From Motacilla alba alba (lineage: Eukaryota > Chordata > Aves > Passeriformes > Motacillidae), in the NCBI RefSeq assembly GCF_015832195.1, contig NC_052017.1:80353801-80417800 (forward strand): a DNA stretch of 64,000 nt, written 5' to 3'. Below the pieces are notes generated by a model, which searched no databases, was not told where the DNA came from, and saw only the letters and a program-made list of their open reading frames with translations. Both the position numbers and the translations under genes were made by a program. Below are positions 49,601-64,000 of the stretch, piece after piece (within the stretch, counting starts at the first letter, position 1; each line of letters begins with the position of its first letter).

Positions 49601-50320
49601 ACTCAAGCAAGGTAGTCACAGCAAAAACCAATCAGAACATGACCTGCTAGCAGTGGCCAGTAAAGAGCTTCTTCTGCCCTATGTAACACAAGTAATGTTG
49701 AGTTGGTATTTGTAACACTTATCTCACTTTTGAAATCTTTCAAAGAAATTGTGCATTAGTTCTGGTCTACCACTTGTTTCTTGCTGATTGTTTCATAGGC
49801 AAGGCACCTTACTAATCAATTTTACTTTACCACTCTCAGATCATACGGGGGACCTTTTGAGTAAGTCACTCAATTGTGGTACTACAGACAAAGATCTGGG
49901 AAAAACCCTCACTTGGCTGAATGTTATATCCCTGGGAAAAAACCCTCCTTAACCCTCATAAATCAGGAAGAGGACGAGGAAAAAAAACTGAAGCAACTAG
50001 AAGAATGGCAGACAGCTCCTTTAAATCTTCAGACTGAAACCTGAAACTTAATATATTTAACATATGAGAATTACTGGAGGCCAAAATAATTGGTTAATAT
50101 TTAATTAATTAGTTTAAAAAGTGACAGACTTCTTAAAATGAGAATCTGTCGGCTTTCCCCATAAGGAACAATGGAAAATTACCCATTAAATTTTATTGCT
50201 GCATTATTTATGTTTTCCCTATACATTCAGGAAGTATTTTCTATGAATATTTATACCTGTCTAAGAAAAGATGCAACAATACTTCTGAAACAAGTCTTGA
50301 AATCACCAGTGCTAAATTGT
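46700..50320. other. Intergenic region downstream of CCT5, no supported gene
   Basis: The sequence lies between the CCT5 poly(A) signal and the candidate minus-strand exons. It contains a 122-codon minus-strand frame (47182-47550) without family resemblance. I recognise no repeat family or RNA gene. The first exon of the candidate minus-strand gene might be here, but I could not identify it. Confidence 0.4.
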
Positions 50321-50326
50321 TTTATT
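50321..50326 (-). terminator. CCT5: Poly(A) signal AATAAA for CCT5
   Basis: TTTATT on the plus strand is AATAAA on the minus strand, 128 bases beyond the CCT5 stop codon. This implies a short 3' UTR of about 150 bases. Confidence 0.7.
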
Positions 50327-50453
50327 TCCAACAACTAGCCATTACAGTATGTGAAACAAAAAGTGTCCAGAATAAATAGCTGAAGATGAAGCATCAGAAT
50401 ACTACCGTCTTCGCTACTGCTGTGGCCCCTTAATGTTTCCTGCTTTTCAGCCT

Positions 50454-58210
<7,757 letters not shown>

Positions 58211-58469
58211 GGCTGCACCGCCTGCTCCGACCGCCGCCGCCCGCGCGCACCTCCCGGAAGCCGCCGCGCCCGCCGCGACACCGCCCCGCGCCTGCGCGGC
58301 CGCTGCAGCCGCGCCTTATTTCGCGAGCGGGAGCTTTGTGGCGCTCCCAGCGGAGCCTTCTGGAAGCCGCCCGGCGCCGGGGGCGGGCAGGGAAGGAGGG
58401 AGGATGTACCGAGCGGGGCGGAGCACGGGCGCCGGGCGAGGCGGCAGCGAGCTGCGCCGGGTGACGTGA

Positions 58470-58506
58470 GGGAGGAGGAGGAGGAGGAGGAGGAGGAGGA
58501 GGAGGG
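58470..58506. repeat. (GGA)n trinucleotide microsatellite in the shared promoter
   Basis: About eleven consecutive GAG/GGA units lie just upstream of the ATPSCKMT side of the island. Purine/pyrimidine mirror repeats of this kind can adopt triplex structures and are often length-variable. Confidence 0.95.
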
Positions 58507-59006
58507 AAGACAGACGCACGGTGGAAAAGTGTGCGCGGCGCTTGTCTCCGGAGCGCCTTGGGAAAGGTTTCGGTCCCCCATCCCTTCATAGTGAAGTGGC
58601 GCTGCCCTTCCCTATAACTGTTGCAGGCCGAGCATAAGCCTAGGCTGGTCATTGGCGAGTTGGGGCGTGTGGTGGTGGGTGTTGCTGCGTCCCAGGGAAA
58701 AGTTCCTCCGCTGAGGAGGAGCAGTAGCTCCAGGACGTGTTCCCGTGTCGGGGAGGTCCCTGCCTGCGCCGCCCTTGGGCTGTTCGGGGCGCGCTGCCGC
58801 CCGCCCGCGTGTGGAGCGCCAGGGGTTTAAATGGCAACCCCATTCCTGCCCCCTCGTGCCTCAGCTTTTCAGCAGCTGTAGCGTTTCCTTGGGATCGGCT
58901 GAAGTGTAGGGTGGGTTTTTTTCATCTCTTACGTCGTAGCTCTTTGCTACAAGATACCGAATTGTCTCAAGTGAGTGAAGACCCTGTCCGTCCGTCCCCA
59001 GGCGCG

Positions 59007-61731
59007 ATGTCGCAGGCGCTAGCAGCGAAGGAGGTCCCGCAGGAGCAGGGCGAGGGCGGCTCCCGGAGGAGCGGCTGGGGCCTGCTGGTCACGGCCGGGG
59101 TGGGAGGGACCTTGGTGGCTCTCTATGCTGTGGCCACCCCCTTCGTGACCCCGGCCCTGAGGAAGGTGTGCCTGCCCTTCGTTCCTGCCACCGCCGCTCA
59201 GATCCAGAATGTGCTGAAAATGTTGGAAAACAGAAGTGGCTCCCTAGTTGACATTGGTAGCGGGGATGGCCGCATTGTAAGTTATGGATGTTGCCTTCCT
59301 TTTAGATCACCTCTTAAAAAAGTGCCAGAGTGCTGGGGCTGCGTTTTCTCACACTTTAAAATTTCTTGTCTTTGGCGTCTGGTGGTTGTGTCTGAGTCTT
59401 ATGAAAAGGATCAAAGCTGAGAAAGGTTTACATTCAGTTTTGATGGGTAAGAAATAGTTTTTGCTGCAGTCTTACCTGTAGCTTGACCAAGGTAGTGGAC
59501 AAAATGTCATTGTGGAAAATTGTGTGGTTTGGCTTTTTTTTGTTGCTGTGACGTTTTGTGTGCTTTTTCGTAGCTATTTGCTTCAAGTCAGGTTTAGCAA
59601 CAGGGTGGTGGTTTTCGATAGAAACACACGAGTTCCTGAATGCTACCTTTGTCCATTTTTAATGTGAATGAGTCAACTATTTGTCCAAGTAAAAAAAAAA
59701 ATTATTTGGAACCCCAAGTCTGTGAAGATTGCTTGAATTGTGCCTGGGTAGGAAAAAGACCAAAAAGCTTAGGCATGAGATAACTGCAGTTTCTGATGCA
59801 CTCTCTGTTCATCATTGTGGCTGCTGACCCTCATCAGAGGTATTTAATTTCAGTAGGTACTGTGTCACTCATTCTTATATATAGGTGCCTAAATGGAGAC
59901 TGAAGACTATTCGGAAAGCCAGGTGCCTAAAAATGAATGCTTGGTGCTTCCTTGATGCGTCTGTCCTGAAAAAAGTCTGTTCAGATGCTTTTAATTATTT
60001 AGCACTTACTCAGGTGTAATCGGCGGATAAATATGAAGATATTTACCACATTTCCAAGTGTGTAAAAATGTCAGATTCTTTTGGTGAATTTGCAAGTGCT
60101 CTGTGTGTGATGGAAGATGCATTATTTTAACAGTGTGAATTATACAGTCTCAGGTAAAGCTGAGAAGTTCTGCTAAGAAATGTGTACTTCCTGATTTCAC
60201 CTTGCTTGTTTTATAATTGTAGTTCATCAGGCGATTGCTGATTAGAAATTTGCAGTAGCCTTTTAAATTTTGTCTTAAACCTTTATTCTAAAAATCAGTG
60301 CATTTTTTTTTTTCAATGTAGATCAAGATTGCTTTCACACTCTTTCTATTGGTGTGTCATTTTGGCTCTGATTCAGGAGCTGCTCAAGTGCCTATCCCTC
60401 ACTGCTTTTCAAATAAGTGGTCTAATTTTGAGCATTTTTGCTTGTGAATTTCACTGTTCTCTCTGTGATCAATGTTGGTTCTCTTTAATTCCAAGACACT
60501 GTAGTGAATGTGTTAAATTAAACTTTTATATGGATCATAGATGTACTGCAAGCTCACAGCTTTGCCCTGTGAATGTTTGTTTTTATTTTGTTTGCCTGGC
60601 TATATTTCAGTTGGACTTGTAATAATAGTAAAATGTAGTTTTTGAGTTTTTGTTCACTATACAGCTGATCTGCTGGGCGTTAAACCCAGGGTGACTTAGG
60701 AAAGTGCTTTCCTTTGATTTATATTTTAAATAAAACTGTGTGCTTCTCTTTAGGTGAATAGACTTTTATGTTTCAAAGTGAAGATTTATTTTCTTCCTTG
60801 TAGGTGATAGCAGCTGCAAAAAAGGGATTTCAGGCTGTCGGTTATGAATTGAATCCCTGGCTAGTCTGGTACTCCAGATATCGTGCCTGGAGAGATGGAG
60901 TACATCAGAACACCAAATTTTATATTTCAGACTTATGGAAGGTGGGTAGTGAATTATCTAAGAATGGATCTGGGATGACTGACAGATTTTATAAGTTTGG
61001 AAATACTTTCCTGAAAAAGCTAAAATGCTCTCTGACCACAAGGTGCTACACTGGGCTTTGAGCAGAGTACTTGTGCTGGGAATCTGGTTTCTTTGGGCTC
61101 AGTGTGCTGTTCTGCTGCTTTTGGGCTTTATTCAAGTGCTTCCTTTATCAGCAGAGGCTCATTGAGCAAGCCTGGGCCTGATGAATTATGCGGGAGGGTT
61201 TTTCTTGGCTGTGGGGGTGTTTGTGTTCAGAGAGGAACATAGGAGAACTTCATGGCACTGAGTGAGAACTCAGTCATTAGAATGCCCAGAAAGTTTTTAT
61301 AGCTAGCTAACATTTAACAAAAGAAGGGGCAAACTTAAAGCATATGTGGTTTTATCATATACAGGAGTTGTGAAAATAACTCTCTAGTTATTAGTAAAGT
61401 CATGTAGGTGTTTTCTAAATTAATGCTTTCTGTGCTTCTAGAATTGTTATTCCATATTCTGGGCCAGACAGTAGAAGTTTTTCACTGTTCAGCAGTATAA
61501 AGTTTTCTTTATGTGGAAACTTTTGGGATGAAAAGTTGGTAAGGAATCTCCTTACATATTTTTGGTCTAAATCCCTGTTGAAAGAAGTGCAGCTAGAGGG
61601 ATTAAGAGAAAAGAATAGTGAGAGTTTCTCTAACTATAAATGCCATTTTCAATAAGATTTGTTTTCAAATTTTGTTTTAGGTTTCTTTTTCCCATTATAG
61701 AAATGTTGTTGTTTTTGGAGTACCTCAAATG
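59007..61731 (+). CDS. ATPSCKMT: ATP synthase subunit C lysine N-methyltransferase, N-terminal three coding exons (partial)
   Basis: This is a mitochondrial inner-membrane-associated methyltransferase (formerly FAM173B) that methylates a lysine of the ATP synthase c-subunit and supports respiration. Coding exons seen are 59007-59276 (90 codons), 60804-60941 (46) and 61681-61731 (17), all phase 0. A membrane segment lies at about residues 24-42 ([18 protein letters not shown]) and is followed by the conserved [18 protein letters not shown]. The S-adenosylmethionine-binding motif [10 protein letters not shown] is at 81-90, continued by [17 protein letters not shown] in exon 2 and VVVFGVPQM at the end of exon 3. 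Compared with human (233 residues), about 75-80 C-terminal residues are missing because the gene continues beyond 64000. The ATG at 59007 was chosen from the MSQ start close to the family N-terminus. An in-frame upstream extension exists, but it lies in island sequence and is less likely. Confidence 0.95.
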
Positions 61732-61887
61732 GTAAGCTTACTATTTTTTTATTTTTATTATATTATTTTATGTTATACTGTTTAATTATTTGTTACAATA
61801 TTTAATTATTTTAATGCCAAGGCATTCTTTGTTAATACATTAATCTGCAAAATGAATCAACCTGCAGATGGTCAAAGGTAGTCAGTA

Positions 61888-62270
61888 ATAATCATAGCAT
61901 CATAGATTATTAAGGGTTGGGAGGGACCTTAAACATCATCACGTCCCAACCCCCTTGTGCATGGGATAGCTCCCACTAGACCAGGTTGCTCAAGGCCTTA
62001 TCCAGCCTGGCTTTGAACACTGCCAGGGTTGGGGCATCCAGAAACTCCCTGGGCAAATCTGTTCCAGTGTCTCACCACCCTCACAGTTAAGAATTTCTTC
62101 TTAATGTATAACCTAAATTTCCCCTTTTAGTTTTTTTCTGTTCTCCGTTGTCCTATCTCTCCAGTTCCTGATGAAGTGACCCTCTCCAGCTTCATCAGGA
62201 GATTCCTCCCTGTAGGTTCCCTTCTGATAGTGGAAGGTTTCTGTGAGGTCTGCACGCAACCTTCTCTAGT
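61888..62270 (-). mobile_element. CR1 LINE fragment in ATPSCKMT intron 3
   Basis: Antisense CR1 3' end: 'atcatagattattaagggtt', 'ggttgctcaaggccttatcc', 'tgccagggttggggcatcca', 'aagaatttcttcttaatgta'. It ends where a second copy begins. Confidence 0.95.
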
Positions 62271-62640
62271 TCCAACCCCCCTGCCATGAGCAGGGACACT
62301 TTGACTAGACCAGGTTCCTCAGAGCTCCATTCAGCCTGGTTTGAACAATTCTGTGGCTAGGGCATCCACAACTTCTCTGGGCAACCTGTTCCATTGCCTC
62401 ACCACCCCCATGTGAAGAATTTCTTCTTAACACCCAATCCAAACCTACTCCGTTTCAGTTTGAAGCCCTTCCCCCTTGTCCTGTCACTACATGTGCCTGT
62501 GGAAGGTCCCTCTCCTTCTTGTAGGCTCCCTTCAGGTACTGGGGGGCTGCAGTTAGGTCCCCCTGGAGCTGTCTCTTTTCCAGGCTGAAAAACCCCAATT
62601 CTGTCATCCTGTGCTTCTGTATTGCTTGTTCCTTTGCTAA
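62271..62640 (-). mobile_element. Second CR1 LINE fragment, adjoining the first
   Basis: A second antisense copy repeats the same order of CR1 phrases: 'gactagaccaggttcctcag', 'gggcaacctgttccattgcc', 'gaagaatttcttcttaacac', 'tcttttccaggctgaaaaac'. Sequence differs clearly from the neighbouring copy, so these are separate insertions and not a recent tandem duplication. Confidence 0.93.
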
Positions 62641-64000
62641 GGCAGGTGTGAGATGAAGTGAGTGAAGAGCTTTATGGGATGCCATACCATGCAGCATACA
62701 CTAAAAACATATCTGCAGCAGTAACAGGAAGCGTAATAAGCCTTCCTAATCTGTGGGGTTTTCTTGTTTGTTTGTTTTTTCAATGGCACCAGAAGTAAAC
62801 TTGTACTTCAGATTCCAGTGGTAACCCGTATTGGAAACTGCAGTGGGTATGGGTGGGATATTAGTGAGCACTGTGATGTTCCTCATGCTGCCAGCCCTGG
62901 GTGTTGTGTGCTCCCTTGCCTGAGTTCCGGCAGGGGGCACTGGAAACATTTGGATTTGCAGTCAGGAATTCTGCCGTTGCATCGAGGGGAAAAGTCCTGT
63001 TGAGGAAAGCTGGCTCAGTAAACTAAGAATAAACAAATGCCCTGGGAAGATGTGAGTAAACCCAGCAGAAATACTGAATTAACTTTTAAATGTAATAAAA
63101 GTGGGATGCATTAGTAACAGCTGTGATAGAAAGGGTAGCTATAGGGCTCAGAATAACTTTTGTAGATCCAGTAAATACTAGGTTAAATTATTTCAGCAAA
63201 AGTATTGTCATAAATGCAACAGATGCAAACATATGAACCTCTGTGCTTCCTGAGCATTTGTTTGCTTGTGATCCCCTTTGAATTTACTTCAGAAGTTGTT
63301 ATTGCTCAGCCTCCTGAATGACTAAATTAATTTTCTATCTAGAAACCTTAGTGCATTTCTTATTTTTTACTGAGAAACAATAGATCTCTTTAGCTTTTTT
63401 AATAATGCTGGCCTGATTTGATGCTTTCACACAGTACTTTTATTTCATATTCGAGATTAGCTTTAAAAACCTGAATTCATTGATCTTCAGGGAAGACTAA
63501 GACCTCTCTTGTTCTTGCAAGCATCTGGGGGGAGGGTGTGTTAGTTTCTGAGTTATTGCAGAGAGAGACTTACTTGTTCAGGGTAGGATGATGGAATTCT
63601 TGCCAGGTGTTCATGTTTGCAGCTCCTGTGTATTTTAACTGATTACATACTGTACAAAAGGTTTACTAAACTATGTATCTATGTTGACACACCAAAAAAT
63701 TCCCCCAAACCCTGGCTTCACATAAAATACAGTATGATTGTAACACCTCATGTAACTGATATATTTAGCTTAAAAACTAGTTTGACTGGTTCAAGAATAT
63801 AATTATTTTCGGCTAAACTTAGTTGAACTATTAATAATGTTTTCTAATTTGTGCTAATATAGATATGCAGTGTTACTAATTTTCATAATTGCTCCTAAAA
63901 TTAGTATATGTCTATACTTATATTTTCTGTAAAAAATTTTTTTCTGGCATCTCAACTCAGTTTTAGATAACAAAGTGGGCTTATTTTTCTAGTTTATTGA
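62641..64000. other. ATPSCKMT intron 3, no exon seen
   Basis: I looked for the next ATPSCKMT exon, expected to begin with a Met-Leu-Gln-Leu-Glu-like sequence, and found none before the window ends. Apart from the CR1 pair upstream, I see nothing structured here. Confidence 0.6.

Overview
The window looks like avian nuclear DNA. It carries CR1 LINE copies in both orientations, including truncated 3' ends with the typical ATTCTRTG-like tail, and two LTR fragments of a type common in neoavian birds. The coding exons match vertebrate genes closely. Gene content fits the CMBL - CCT5 - ATPSCKMT block, which in human lies on 5p15.2 with the same relative order and orientation.

Layout. 1-2260 has no recognisable gene. 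A GC-rich island at about 2340-2660 is the likely CMBL promoter and non-coding first exon. CMBL (+, five coding exons, 5033-9743) encodes a complete 245-residue hydrolase with an intact Cys132/Asp179/His212 triad. From 9.8 to about 25.7 kb is repeat-bearing sequence without a convincing gene. At 25.7-26.3 kb a TATA box, a CpG island and a phase-matched two-exon reading frame suggest an undescribed promoter or small gene. At 31.95-33.89 kb (+) a three-exon SBK-family kinase gene of 319 residues has its own TATA box and poly(A) signal. I know of no gene at this position in human.

The most notable region is 37.7-43.6 kb, with possible extension to 46.7 kb, on the minus strand. Ten candidate exons can be chained there with consistent splice phases into about 489 open codons. 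I do not recognise the product. Its second half shows a faint colinear resemblance to the central part of the ciliary protein SPAG17. This is a prediction from sequence reading and not an established gene.

CCT5 (-, eleven coding exons, 50454-58210) encodes a complete 541-residue TRiC/CCT epsilon subunit. It shares a CpG-island bidirectional promoter (about 57.7-58.9 kb) with ATPSCKMT (+, from 59007), a mitochondrial lysine methyltransferase whose first three coding exons are present and whose last part lies beyond the window. CMBL, CCT5 and ATPSCKMT are neighbours by conserved synteny and not by shared pathway: xenobiotic or dienelactone hydrolysis, cytosolic protein folding, and methylation of ATP synthase subunit c.
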